Shown piece after piece: positions 44,895 to 55,000 of a stretch of 64,000 nt of DNA. Location of the stretch: positions 1-64,000 of the forward strand of contig JAOARD010000013.1 in NCBI GenBank assembly GCA_025210735.1, given 5' to 3'. Positions within the stretch are counted from its first letter, which is position 1. Each line of letters begins with the position of its first letter. This DNA comes from Bacteroidales bacterium (GTDB lineage Bacteria > Bacteroidota > Bacteroidia > Bacteroidales > UBA6680). The notes beneath the pieces were generated by a model. That model was not told the origin of the DNA and ran no database searches. It saw only the letters and a program-made list of their open reading frames with translations. A program made the position numbers and the translations under genes.

Positions 44895-45278
44895 ATGAAG
44901 GATTTTAAATTTTATACAGAGATTGATGCTCTTCCAACAGATGTATGGACTTGTTTAACTAATCCGCTTACAATAGAGTTATGGTCTGGTTATAAAGCAG
45001 AAATGAGTACAAATGCCGGAGATGAGTTCAGTTTGTGGGAAGGTGATATATGCGGAAAGATAGTATCGGCAACAGAACCTCGTGAACTTATACAGCAGTG
45101 GTATTTCGGAGATGCAGTTGAGGAATCGATAGCAATAATTCGTATTCATCCTTTTAAATCAGACAGATGCAAGGTTGAGGTCAGACACAGTAATATACCT
45201 GATGAGGATTACGATAATATAGTTGAAGGTTGGCGTGAATATTATATTGGAGCAATTGTTGATTTTCTTGAGGAGTAG
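44895..45278 (+). CDS. START/SRPBCC-like (AHSA1-type) small protein
   Basis: 127 residues from ATG 44895; the TTG at 44874 would extend the frame by seven residues without support. The sequence MKDFKFYTEIDALPTDVWTC, then LTNPLTIELWSGYKAEMST, and GKIVSATEPRELIQQWYFGD matches the AHSA1/START-like helix-grip fold that binds small hydrophobic ligands or acts as a co-chaperone. The C-terminal helix ends YYIGAIVDFLEE. The call is to fold only; ligand and role are unknown. It lies between gcvH and a convergent large barrel gene. Confidence 0.7.
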   Translation: MKDFKFYTEIDALPTDVWTCLTNPLTIELWSGYKAEMSTNAGDEFSLWEGDICGKIVSATEPRELIQQWYFGDAVEESIAIIRIHPFKSDRCKVEVRHSNIPDEDYDNIVEGWREYYIGAIVDFLEE

Positions 45279-48200
45279 TTAAAAAACTGCTTTTAGTTCT
45301 AAAGAGCCGGTATGAATCATTTTTGTTTCAGGCAGGTTTCTTCCGTGATAAACAACAGACAGGTTTAGAAGTTTTGTCAGCTGTCTGTTAAATCTTATCT
45401 CCAGAATAGTATTATTACCAGGTTTAAGAGCATCAAGCATCTCATATGCAATTGGAGATTGATCATCTCCTGTATACTTCAATACAATGTATTTTAGCTT
45501 AATCAGAGCTAAGCTTTTTCTGTCTCTGGTATTATATGTAGACGATACTTCCCAATCATATTTTCTTGCACTCTCTTTGTTACCAATAGTGTTGTCTTTT
45601 ATACCATTATTGTGTGCTAACTCTACCATAAATATATCTGTAGGGCGCAGGGTTAGCTTTAACAGATTTGTCCGTTCACTTATGTTATAATTCTTGGTTT
45701 TGAGGTAATCTGAGTTATTCCTTTTTTTACCAATTTTAAACTGATTCTCTATTGTAACTACTCTAGATGGAATCCACTTAAGAATAAATGTGTTATTATT
45801 AAGTTTTCTGCTGTCGGTACCATTAACCATAAGATTTATATTATTGCCACTTTTATATACATGCTTTAATATTAGTTTTCTGGTTAGTTTATAAGTAGCA
45901 ACATTGCTTATACTCTGATTTAGGAATACTATACTGCTTTTATAACTATCACTGTAAAATATGTTCATGTTTTTAAGAATATCATCACTACTACTTTTTC
46001 GTTCCGATTTATAAGAGAAGTTATTTGTGAGATTTTTTATTGACAGAATCTTTCTCTTTTTAGATTTAAATAGTCTGCTAAAGTTGATTCTCAGATTAAG
46101 GTTAAAACTATTCTTATATACTGATTCATACTCTGTAGATGTTTTAAATATTCTTATATATTCTGCCTGATCTGTAAACTGAGCTATCTCAAACTCATCT
46201 AACTCTTTTATGTTATTATTGTTGTAATCAGTCCAACTGTATACCCCTTTTCCGGGAGCAACTTTCAGGTATACAAATTCTTTCCTGTTCTCTAAACCAG
46301 AACCAAAAGAGTAACCTGTACCGCCAGTTATAAATCCTCTTTTTACCTTAAACCTATAGTTTATTCTTGCATTAAGTGTGTTTTCAGGGATATTGTCAGA
46401 GGCTTTGGTTTTCGCACTTACATTTCTATAATTCAAAATTGCAGAGAAGTGGTTCCCCTTTTTTGAGGTATTCTCGTACTCAGCATTAAACTGATGAGCA
46501 AGTGTATATGGTTTAATTTCATTGTTGAGTAATCTATTATCGTTTCGTACCATATACGATATTTTAGTATGACTCTTTTTATTTATCTTACTTTTTAAAA
46601 AGAGTTCTCCGGCAATACTACTTTTACTATTATCGGCAAGTAATCCGCTTTTTCTGTTTTTCCATACTATATGTTCATAAAGTTGTTTAACTCCAATAAC
46701 AGATTTTTTTATGTTTATTGTTGCTTCACTATTCTGATTTAAAAAGGTGCTTTTATTAATAGAGTCGGAAGTAAACAGATAGCTTGCATTGGCAGAGGCT
46801 CTTAAGTTTTTATTATTATACTGATAACTAACAGATGGTTTGTGCCTTTTTGCATCACTACCGTTCGTCATAAAGCCATATCCTATATCAGCAAAGTGTC
46901 TTTTACCTATAATACTGATGTTGTTTTCAACAAAATTATCTGTGGTGGCTATATTATCAATAATATTCCACTCTCTGTTGTACTCAATACCTCTGAAATC
47001 TTCAGGTGTGCTAAAATTTTTGTTTCTATATATGTATGTAAAGTTGTTTTTTACTTCGGTACTGTCTTTAGTAAACAACCTTGTGATAAAATTCTGTCTT
47101 ATTGCTATTCCTGAATTGTCACCATCGTCAATCTCTGAGTATAGATTTTTATCGGCGTAACTATATGCAATTTCAGATTCAGAAACAGTTGTTTTTGATA
47201 CAACACCTTTCCATCTGAAATTTATTAAATGATTATCTGTAGGTGTATTTATATGTGTAGAGGGTTCGTAATCACCACTCTTTTTTCCGTTAACTCTTAC
47301 ACTGTATTTGAATGATTTACCTGTGGCAAGTATTTTATCAATAACATAATCTCCATTTCCGCTACCAACATATCTGAATCTTACATCAAAGAAAGCCTTA
47401 TCAGGATCGTCAGATTGTCTGTAAAATGTAATTTTTTTTCCGGATATTGTTGTATCAATTTTAGCATATAGTATTCTATCATTGCTATACTTTACACTAT
47501 CAACCATAGATATCTGGGCTAGATCTGAATTATCACCAATTGTAGACAAGTAATTTACATTGTCATCAGACAGATCAATTGAGATTGGTTTATTTGGATT
47601 ATCTTTCTCTCTGTAATAGTTAATGCTAAATGTATGTTTCTCTCCTGAAAAACTGTTTTTAGATAGTATCTGATATCTTGAATATGATCTGTCGGTATAT
47701 TCAAATTCAACAGTAATTCTGGAGTTTTCTGTTATTGGATTTTTAGCAGTAAACGATATCTCGCCAAGATTATAGTCTATAACATAATCAAAATTATATC
47801 CTCTTTTTAATAGTTTACCATCTAAATAAACTCTTTCTGAACCAGATATCACTATTATGTTTAATTCGTTATTTCTTCCTGATATCTTATATGGCCCCTG
47901 ATTTCCTTCTATACTTTTTAACAGGAGTTTATGATATATGCCCTTGTTAACTGTAATTGCCTGTGATGTTATAATTGTATCTTTTCCTGATACAGATGTG
48001 TTTATCTTTACTTTTGCACCCTGACCTTTTCTGTTTAATCTGAGGAAATAAGAATTATCAGACTTGGTAATAATATCTCCGGCAGTAATATCAAAACTAT
48101 TGCTGTATAACCTTACAAAAACACGATCAAAATCCTGTAACTGTTGTGTATACCCGTCAGGTTGAAATGGTATGTTATTATCTGTAATTACCCCCTGAAT

Positions 48201-48713
48201 ATTAATATTGTCAGATATAGGGCCGTTTATCTGGAGATTGAGCTTTGAATCAAACACCATATCCTGATTACTACCAATACTAAAACCTCTTGATATACTT
48301 CCGGATCTGTTTAGTTTATCGGTAAAATTGGTTTTGTTTTCTTTAATTCCTTTGGTTTGATCTAGTACATTAAGAGGCTCTCTATTTTCTGTATCAAGCA
48401 ATTTGCTATTAAAATACTGCTGACTATCTTTAAGTTTTATCTTAAATATCCTGAAGTTAACATTTAAAGGTAAGTGAACATCTAAAGAATCCTTAATATA
48501 TATTATACCTTTATAGTAATCAACATATAGTTTATTACTAATTGTTCCTGAATTATTATTAACCTTAACTGTACCCGGTATAATGCTGTATCCATTGGTA
48601 TTTAAGGTGTCGGTATATCTACTGAAGACCACACGCTTGAAATTTGTAGTTTGCTGACCCGATAATGTGGCAGCAAAAATAAAGAGCAGTATTATAACTT
48701 TTATAATCTTCAA
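45279..48713 (-). CDS. Large outer-membrane protein with SprA-like architecture, function unknown
   Basis: 1144 residues with a signal peptide (MKIIKVIILLFIFAATLSGQ). An N-terminal region (about 130-350) carries SISRGFSIGSNQDMVFDSKL, QINGPISDNINIQGVITDNN and LQDFDRVFVRLYSNSFDITA, followed by DYVIDYNLGEISFTAKNPIT. The last recalls the VDYTLGRVKIVNP element of SprA next door. From about 480 on there are alternating strands typical of an outer-membrane barrel, ending TGSLELKAVF. I believe it is a distinct, conserved Bacteroidota surface protein related to SprA in plan only. It converges on the START-like gene and diverges from waaA. Confidence 0.65.
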   Translation of the reverse strand: MKIIKVIILLFIFAATLSGQQTTNFKRVVFSRYTDTLNTNGYSIIPGTVKVNNNSGTISNKLYVDYYKGIIYIKDSLDVHLPLNVNFRIFKIKLKDSQQYFNSKLLDTENREPLNVLDQTKGIKENKTNFTDKLNRSGSISRGFSIGSNQDMVFDSKLNLQINGPISDNINIQGVITDNNIPFQPDGYTQQLQDFDRVFVRLYSNSFDITAGDIITKSDNSYFLRLNRKGQGAKVKINTSVSGKDTIITSQAITVNKGIYHKLLLKSIEGNQGPYKISGRNNELNIIVISGSERVYLDGKLLKRGYNFDYVIDYNLGEISFTAKNPITENSRITVEFEYTDRSYSRYQILSKNSFSGEKHTFSINYYREKDNPNKPISIDLSDDNVNYLSTIGDNSDLAQISMVDSVKYSNDRILYAKIDTTISGKKITFYRQSDDPDKAFFDVRFRYVGSGNGDYVIDKILATGKSFKYSVRVNGKKSGDYEPSTHINTPTDNHLINFRWKGVVSKTTVSESEIAYSYADKNLYSEIDDGDNSGIAIRQNFITRLFTKDSTEVKNNFTYIYRNKNFSTPEDFRGIEYNREWNIIDNIATTDNFVENNISIIGKRHFADIGYGFMTNGSDAKRHKPSVSYQYNNKNLRASANASYLFTSDSINKSTFLNQNSEATINIKKSVIGVKQLYEHIVWKNRKSGLLADNSKSSIAGELFLKSKINKKSHTKISYMVRNDNRLLNNEIKPYTLAHQFNAEYENTSKKGNHFSAILNYRNVSAKTKASDNIPENTLNARINYRFKVKRGFITGGTGYSFGSGLENRKEFVYLKVAPGKGVYSWTDYNNNNIKELDEFEIAQFTDQAEYIRIFKTSTEYESVYKNSFNLNLRINFSRLFKSKKRKILSIKNLTNNFSYKSERKSSSDDILKNMNIFYSDSYKSSIVFLNQSISNVATYKLTRKLILKHVYKSGNNINLMVNGTDSRKLNNNTFILKWIPSRVVTIENQFKIGKKRNNSDYLKTKNYNISERTNLLKLTLRPTDIFMVELAHNNGIKDNTIGNKESARKYDWEVSSTYNTRDRKSLALIKLKYIVLKYTGDDQSPIAYEMLDALKPGNNTILEIRFNRQLTKLLNLSVVYHGRNLPETKMIHTGSLELKAVF

Positions 48714-48767
48714 GTGTGGTTAATGTTTTTGATGTAACAAAAATAAAACGAAGAAGGATATTTTTAA

Positions 48768-48798
48768 TTGTGATATTTGCTTTTACCTGTTAATTTTG
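48768..48798 (+). promoter_or_regulatory. Candidate promoter of waaA
   Basis: TTG (48768-48770), 20 nt, then TAATTTTG (48791-48798), a match to the -7 TAnnTTTG box with a partial -33 element, 16 bp before the waaA start in the divergent gap. Confidence 0.45.
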
Positions 48799-48814
48799 GA
48801 GAAAAATTAGTTTA

Positions 48815-50047
48815 ATGGCAGTAATATACTCAATAGGAATATATATCTATTATCTTTTGATAAAAATATCTTCGTTGTCAAATGATAAAGCAAGGCTTTG
48901 GATAAGAGGAAGAAAGAATTGGAAAAAGAGATTGTCTGATGATATAGTAAAAGATAAACAGAATGTTTGGTTTCATTGTGCATCACTAGGTGAGTTTGAA
49001 CAGGGTAGACCATTGATTGAAGCCTACAAAAATAAATATCCGGACAGAAAGATTGTATTAACGTTTTTTTCCCCTTCAGGATATGAGGTAAGAAAAAACT
49101 ACGATGGAGCAGATTATATCTATTATTTACCGCTTGATACAAAAAGAAATGCAAGAGCATTTATAGATATTATAAAACCTGTAGAGGTGTTTTTTGTAAA
49201 GTATGAATACTGGAATTTCTATTTTAAAGAGCTTAAAAAACGTGAAACACCACTGTATATGGTCTCTGCAATCTTCAGACAGAAGCAGATGTTTTTTAAG
49301 AGTTATGGTGGTTGGTATCGGGGTATTCTTAAGTGTGTAAAATATTTCTTTGTACAGGAAGAAGGATCTGAACACCTTCTGAAAAGCATTGGATTTACCA
49401 ATAGTACAATAACAGGCGATACCAGATTTGATAGAGTTTATCAGATAGCAGGAAATGCAAAGGATAATGATATTGTAGAGTCATTTGTTAGAGATTCTTC
49501 TTTTACAGTAGTTCTTGGTAGCTCATGGGAGAAAGATGAGGTTATTGTAAAAGAAATGATAAATAGTGATCAGTATAATCATGTTAAGTTTGTGGTAGCA
49601 CCTCATCATGTTGATAGAAAAAATGTTTTACGAATTAAACACCTTTTCGGAGAGAATGATACTGTAATGTATAGCGAGACAGATGTACAAGATGTTTCAA
49701 ACTATAGGTTTCTTGTTATTGATTGTATAGGTTTACTATCATCACTTTATAAATACGGAAATATAGCATATATTGGTGGTGGTTTTGGTGTTGGAATACA
49801 CAATATACTGGAGGCTGCAACGTTTGGTTTACCTGTAGTTTTTGGTCCTAACCATAAACGTTTTAAAGAGGCTAATGATTTAAAAGAACTTAAAGGAGCA
49901 TTTGGTATAACAAATGCCGACGATTTGAATGCCGTGATGAGTAAATTTGTTGAGAATGAAAAATATCTGGAACAAACATCTGATATTGCACGTAAATATA
50001 TATTGGAAAAACTGGGTGCAGTATCAGCAATAATAAATACTATATAA
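48815..50047 (+). CDS. waaA: 3-deoxy-D-manno-octulosonic acid (Kdo) transferase
   Basis: 410 residues, GT30. It attaches Kdo to lipid A (or its precursor) at the cytoplasmic face. The N-terminal membrane anchor (MAVIYSIGIYIYYLLIKI) is followed by WFHCASLGEFEQGRPLIE, the family's catalytic Glu motif. Later motifs are VKYEYWNFYFKELKK, TGDTRFDRVYQIA, LGSSWEKDE, FVVAPHHVDRKN, and YIGGGFGVGIHNILEAATFG with VVFGPNHKRFKEA. Length is normal. With lpxA, B, C and D in this window, most of the inner-core assembly is represented. The TPR regulator starts 15 bp downstream, probably in the same transcript. Confidence 0.95.
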   Translation: MAVIYSIGIYIYYLLIKISSLSNDKARLWIRGRKNWKKRLSDDIVKDKQNVWFHCASLGEFEQGRPLIEAYKNKYPDRKIVLTFFSPSGYEVRKNYDGADYIYYLPLDTKRNARAFIDIIKPVEVFFVKYEYWNFYFKELKKRETPLYMVSAIFRQKQMFFKSYGGWYRGILKCVKYFFVQEEGSEHLLKSIGFTNSTITGDTRFDRVYQIAGNAKDNDIVESFVRDSSFTVVLGSSWEKDEVIVKEMINSDQYNHVKFVVAPHHVDRKNVLRIKHLFGENDTVMYSETDVQDVSNYRFLVIDCIGLLSSLYKYGNIAYIGGGFGVGIHNILEAATFGLPVVFGPNHKRFKEANDLKELKGAFGITNADDLNAVMSKFVENEKYLEQTSDIARKYILEKLGAVSAIINTI

Positions 50048-50062
50048 ATAAACGCTTTTTAC

Positions 50063-51898
50063 ATGAACATTATAAAGACACTACTTTTAATAATCTTTTT
50101 TACCCTTATAACACAAAGAACAAAGGCCGATGATAATAAAGCACTAATAGCGGCAGTTGATTCTCTGAACCATTTGTCGTTTTTCTATCTGAATCAGGAT
50201 ATTATGCTTTCGCGTACTTATGCGAATAAAGCTATAAAGATGGCTGAAGCTATTGATTATGCCGGAGGAAAGAGCGATGGTTTGGTTAATATGTCTATCT
50301 ATCAGCACTATTGCGGACAGCAGGATAGTGCACTCTACTTTCTTGATCTGGCACTTGAATCTGTTGGTGATGATGTTTACAGAAAATCGAAGGTGATACT
50401 TAATAAAGGAAACATATATTACAAAAGCGGGAATTTCCCTGAATCATTTTCACTATATAGTGAGGCATACAATCTGAGTACAGAGAATGCTTTTGCTGAT
50501 GTTGAAGCTTCTGCACTTCTGAATCTAGGGTTAATATATGAACATCAGGGACGAGCTGAAAAGGCGATAGAGTATCTATTTAATGCACTAAAAAAACATA
50601 AGGAGTTAAATAGCAGACAGAATATTATATTAACACTTGTTAATATTGCTAATATATACAACGAGCAGACAAAATATGATAAGGCTCTGGAATACTTTCT
50701 AGAAGCATCTGACCTGTTACAGGGAGGGTATAACAAACGCTTACATGCCAATATATTTATGAATATTGGTAATTTATATCTGCAACTTAAAGATTTTGAT
50801 AAGGCTCTTGACTATTACAGGAATGGAATGGCAATATATGAGGAGCTATCTGATAAACAAGGTATGTCGGGTTGTTTGAATAATATGGGTACGATATATT
50901 CATATAAGGGCGACTACAAAAAATCTCTGGATCTTCATACACATGCACTTCAGATAAAAGAATTAATCGGAGATAAACGTGGAGCTATTCACTGTTTAGC
51001 AAATATTTCAGAATCATGGTTCTCACTCAACGATAATATTAAAGGAGAAAAAGCTGCATTGGAGGCATTGAGTAGAGCTAATGCAATTGATTATAAGGAG
51101 ATGATTGCATCTGTATCTAAGATCCTCTATGAAACCTATCATAAACAAAATGATTATAAGAAATCGTTCAAATATCTTCTGGAATATTCGGAACTTAAAG
51201 ACACTTTGTATAGTGAGAAGAAAGAGATTATTGCAGAGGAGGTTCGTACGCGTTATGAGGTTGAACAGCATGAGAGTAAACTTTTATTGCAGAAGCAGAG
51301 AATAGACCTGTTAGAGCAGAAAAAGATGGGTAATATGATTCTGTTTTTGGGACTTGTACTAATTACAATATCTGTGTTTACTGTAATTATTCTTGCTTAC
51401 AGAAATAGGGTGAATAAAAAGCTTATTCATGCACATCAACGAGAAAAAGAGTTAACAGATGAACTTAATTACCATGATAAGGAACTTGGTGATTTTGCAT
51501 TAAGAATTTCGCAGAAGAATGATTTTTTAGAGGTATTGCGTGCAAAGATAAAAGAGGTGTTTGCAAAGGCAGTTAATCCGGAAGCAAAAAAACTGGTAAC
51601 AGAGTTAGGTAATCTGGTATCTATAAATCTGAATATTGAGAAGGATAGAGAGGATTTCTTAAAGCATTCTGCACAATTGGATAATAGCTTTGTAAGAAAA
51701 CTTGAAGGGTTATACCCGGATCTTACAGAGGATGACAAGCGATTATCCGTTTATTTAAGACTTAACCTTTCGTCAAAAGAGATATCAACACTGTTTAATA
51801 TCTCTGCAAAGAGTGTAAATATGAAACGCTACAGGTTACGAAAAAAGATGAATGTTCAACAGGAGATATCGTTGTTTGAATTTTTGAATAATATCTAA
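50063..51898 (+). CDS. TPR-containing membrane regulator with C-terminal HTH
   Basis: 611 residues. A signal-like segment (MNIIKTLLLIIFFTLITQRT) precedes six or more TPR units (about 60-330, such as ALLNLGLIYEHQGRAEKAIE and SGCLNNMGTIYSYKGDYKKS). A coiled coil leads to one transmembrane helix (about 426-446, MILFLGLVLITISVFTVIIL). A cytoplasmic coiled coil and a LuxR/GerE-like helix-turn-helix end the protein (LTEDDKRLSVYLRLNLSSKE, then ISTLFNISAKSVNMKRYRLR). This layout occurs widely in Bacteroidota and suggests one-component envelope-to-DNA signalling. Targets unknown. It follows waaA by 15 bp and ends at a terminator. Confidence 0.8.
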   Translation: MNIIKTLLLIIFFTLITQRTKADDNKALIAAVDSLNHLSFFYLNQDIMLSRTYANKAIKMAEAIDYAGGKSDGLVNMSIYQHYCGQQDSALYFLDLALESVGDDVYRKSKVILNKGNIYYKSGNFPESFSLYSEAYNLSTENAFADVEASALLNLGLIYEHQGRAEKAIEYLFNALKKHKELNSRQNIILTLVNIANIYNEQTKYDKALEYFLEASDLLQGGYNKRLHANIFMNIGNLYLQLKDFDKALDYYRNGMAIYEELSDKQGMSGCLNNMGTIYSYKGDYKKSLDLHTHALQIKELIGDKRGAIHCLANISESWFSLNDNIKGEKAALEALSRANAIDYKEMIASVSKILYETYHKQNDYKKSFKYLLEYSELKDTLYSEKKEIIAEEVRTRYEVEQHESKLLLQKQRIDLLEQKKMGNMILFLGLVLITISVFTVIILAYRNRVNKKLIHAHQREKELTDELNYHDKELGDFALRISQKNDFLEVLRAKIKEVFAKAVNPEAKKLVTELGNLVSINLNIEKDREDFLKHSAQLDNSFVRKLEGLYPDLTEDDKRLSVYLRLNLSSKEISTLFNISAKSVNMKRYRLRKKMNVQQEISLFEFLNNI

Positions 51899-51920
51899 AT
51901 GTAGATCGTAAAATATTATA

Positions 51921-51950
51921 AACAGCTACTATTCAGTAGCTGTTTTTTTA
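51921..51950 (+). terminator. Terminator after the TPR regulator
   Basis: AACAGCTACT (51921-51930) and AGTAGCTGTT (51935-51944) make a perfect 10-bp stem with loop ATTC, followed by TTTTTA. Confidence 0.9.
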
Positions 51951-52018
51951 TATGTATATATTGTTATAGTAAGTGGTAAATGCATGTAGTATCATTGTGT
52001 ATATGTATTAGTAGTGTT

Positions 52019-52041
52019 TTTGACTAATCGTGCTTTATTTG
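52019..52041 (+). promoter_or_regulatory. Promoter-like element upstream of the first giant surface gene
   Basis: TTTG-N11-TTTATTTG (52019-52041), ending 25 nt before the ATG at 52067. The same layout with the same spacing occurs before the paralogue at 56258. The -7 portion is a variant of TAnnTTTG. Spacing differs from the standard 19 nt, so an alternative sigma factor or activator site is possible. Confidence 0.4.
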
Positions 52042-52066
52042 TTGTAGAACTATAAACACTATTGAT

Positions 52067-55000
52067 ATGATTAGAAAATTTACCCTTTTAGTTGTTTCTG
52101 TTCTTTTGGCCGTTGCGGCAAAATCACAGACAATTTATGAAGGATTTGAATCAGGAGTAGTTCCTGTGGAGTGGAAGGTTATTAACAATAATAACGATTC
52201 CGGGAAATGGCGTACCAGTGGATATGCAAATATGTTTGGTGCATATGGCGTTGAACTAAAGAAAAAGTGGAATGAGTCATTTGATGACTATCTTATATCG
52301 CCAAAATTTGTAGTAAAAGAGGGCGATCAGCTGAGCTTTTATGCACGATCATTGAGCAATGAGGACAAAGGGGCATTTAAAGTATTAGTATCTAAAGGGG
52401 CAAGAATAATAAGTGATTTAAACATAGTAGTAGCTGATATTCCAGAAAAGAATATGGAGTGGCAAAAGTTTACTTATACACTTACAGATAATGCTAGTAT
52501 TAGTGCCGGTGACGAGATATGTTTTGCTATTTACGCTTATGACAAAGGTAAGTCTAACCTTAGAATGGATGCTTTTGTAGTTGATGTTGTGCAAACAGCA
52601 CCTAAGGCTTCTCTTAGCAAAACTGCTGTTACTATTGATGCAGAAGTCGGTATATCATCAACATCAGAATACATTACAATCACCAATACCGGTAAAGATG
52701 GATTGGTTATCAGTGAGGTAACAAATCTTTTAGGAACAGCTTTTTCAACAACATGTACTTCAGATGCAACAGCATCGTTGAATCTTAAACAACACGAATC
52801 ATTCTCGTTTAACTTCTCATTTAAGCCCGAGGAGGCAAAAAGTTACGAGAAAGATTTTGTTATAGAAACGAACGGTGGTGATATAACAATCAAACTTACA
52901 GGAAACGGAAAAGCAAAGGTTCCGGCAGTTGATAATCTTACAGAGGAGTTTGAGGGAGATGATATACCTGCTAACTGGACTGTTTACGATGGAAACAATG
53001 ATAATAGTAGTTGGAAGATAAACAATAGCGAGAATCATACCGGAAGCAGATCGGCAGAGTGTAAACGATCTATGAGTTATGAGAACAATGACTGGCTTGT
53101 ATCTCCGTTGCTAAAGGTTAAAAACGGATCTGTATTAACATTCTATGCACGATCAAGTTTCAGATTAGATAACGATCAGATGCAGGTTGTTGCCTCTAAA
53201 ACAGGTAAAGACTTCTCAAAAGATTTTAATATAGAGGTTCTTCCAAAACAAAAAGTTCCTAGTAGCTCATACAGAGAATATAGTGTTGTGCTTTCTGATA
53301 TTGCAGGCATAAATGCTGACGATGAAATATTTGTAGCAATAAAATCAGTATCGGCAAAAGGATCGTATTCGTTATATGTAGACGATTTTAAACTTGAAGC
53401 TCCAAAAGATGTTGCGATTAATATAAATAATTGGGAGACTGTATCAGAGATTAATAAAACATCAAATTCAGGAGATATATTTAAGATTGGTAACAACACA
53501 GCAGAAACTGTAAGAGTTGAAAGTATATCAGATGTGTCACCATTTACTCTGTCGTTAAGTGTTGGTGATGAAATTAATGCCGGAGAGAGTAAGAAATTCT
53601 CTGTAACTTATAAACCAACAGAGGTAAATATTCATACAAGAGAGGTTGTTATAAAAACATCTCATGGCGATGTTTCAATTAACCTGAAAGGAGAATCAAA
53701 AGCTCCGCAAATAGCATCAACTAAGATAGAAGAAGATTTTGAAGGGGGAATACTTCCTGAGAATTGGATTATTCATAATGTGAATGATGATAACAATAGT
53801 TGGAAGTTATCAGATAAGAGTTACAATGCTCATGGAGGAAGATACTCTGTTTTGATAGAGCAACACTCAGTTAATGTTCATAACGACCTTTTGGTTCTGC
53901 CAAAACTTAAAGTTGAAGATGGTTGTAGATTCAAGGTTTGGTTATCAGGATTTAATGATAATTCTCAGATAATAAATATAAAAGCCTCAAAAAGCGGTAA
54001 TGATGCAGCTGATTTTAATATAACAGTTAAATCAGACTATACTGTTCTTAAAGACTGGACAGAGCTTGATATTGTACTAACAGATAATGCAAATATTAAT
54101 GCAGGAGATGAGATATATCTTGCAATTCAGGCAATATCAGAGCCAATAACAGGAGTATTACCTGCTAAACTAATTGTAGATGACATATTTGTTGGAGCAG
54201 ATTCCGGACAGAGTAATATGGCATTGATAACAAAATTCAATCTGCCAGGACAGATTGGTGAAACAGTTATAGATTCATATGCAAACAGAGTTATTGTTAC
54301 AATGCCTGGTAATATTGATGTTAGTAACCTTAAACCTGTTATTGAGGTGTCAAAAGGTGCAACAGTAACACCAGATGGCAATACAACACAAGACTTTAAT
54401 AGTAATGTTGAGTATAAGGTAACAGCTGAAAATGGTGATACCAGAACATGGTCAGTACTTGTTGATAAGAAGATAATACCGGGAGATAATAAAATATTAA
54501 AGTTTAGTGTTGACGGACAGATTGGTGATACAGAGATATCGCATGACGCTAAAACAGTATCGTTAAAGTTACCATATAATTCAGATCTGTCATCTGTTAA
54601 ACCAACAATAATTGTATCTGCCGGAGCAACTGTTACACCTGTAAGTAATGCAGCTGTAGATTTCTCATCAGGAAGTGTTAACTATACTGTTCAGGCATCA
54701 ACAGGGGAGCAAGCAGTTTATAAGGTTACAATTACAAAGGAAGAACCTGCAAAAGATATTAGTGTATCTGTTAATAAACCAGAATATGTAAAAGTGCCAA
54801 AAACACAGGCTCAGTTTACATTTAAAGCTAATATTCAGAACGGAGGTATAGATGTTACTACTCCACTTAATGTTGACTTTACAGTTGAGGGTTATTCGTA
54901 TACAAATTCATCAGCGTTAGAGATCCCTTTTGCAGCTGGTAGCACTCAAACAGTAGTTGCCGGAGAAAAGTTTGTTGCAAAAAAAGGGCTGTTTAAAATG

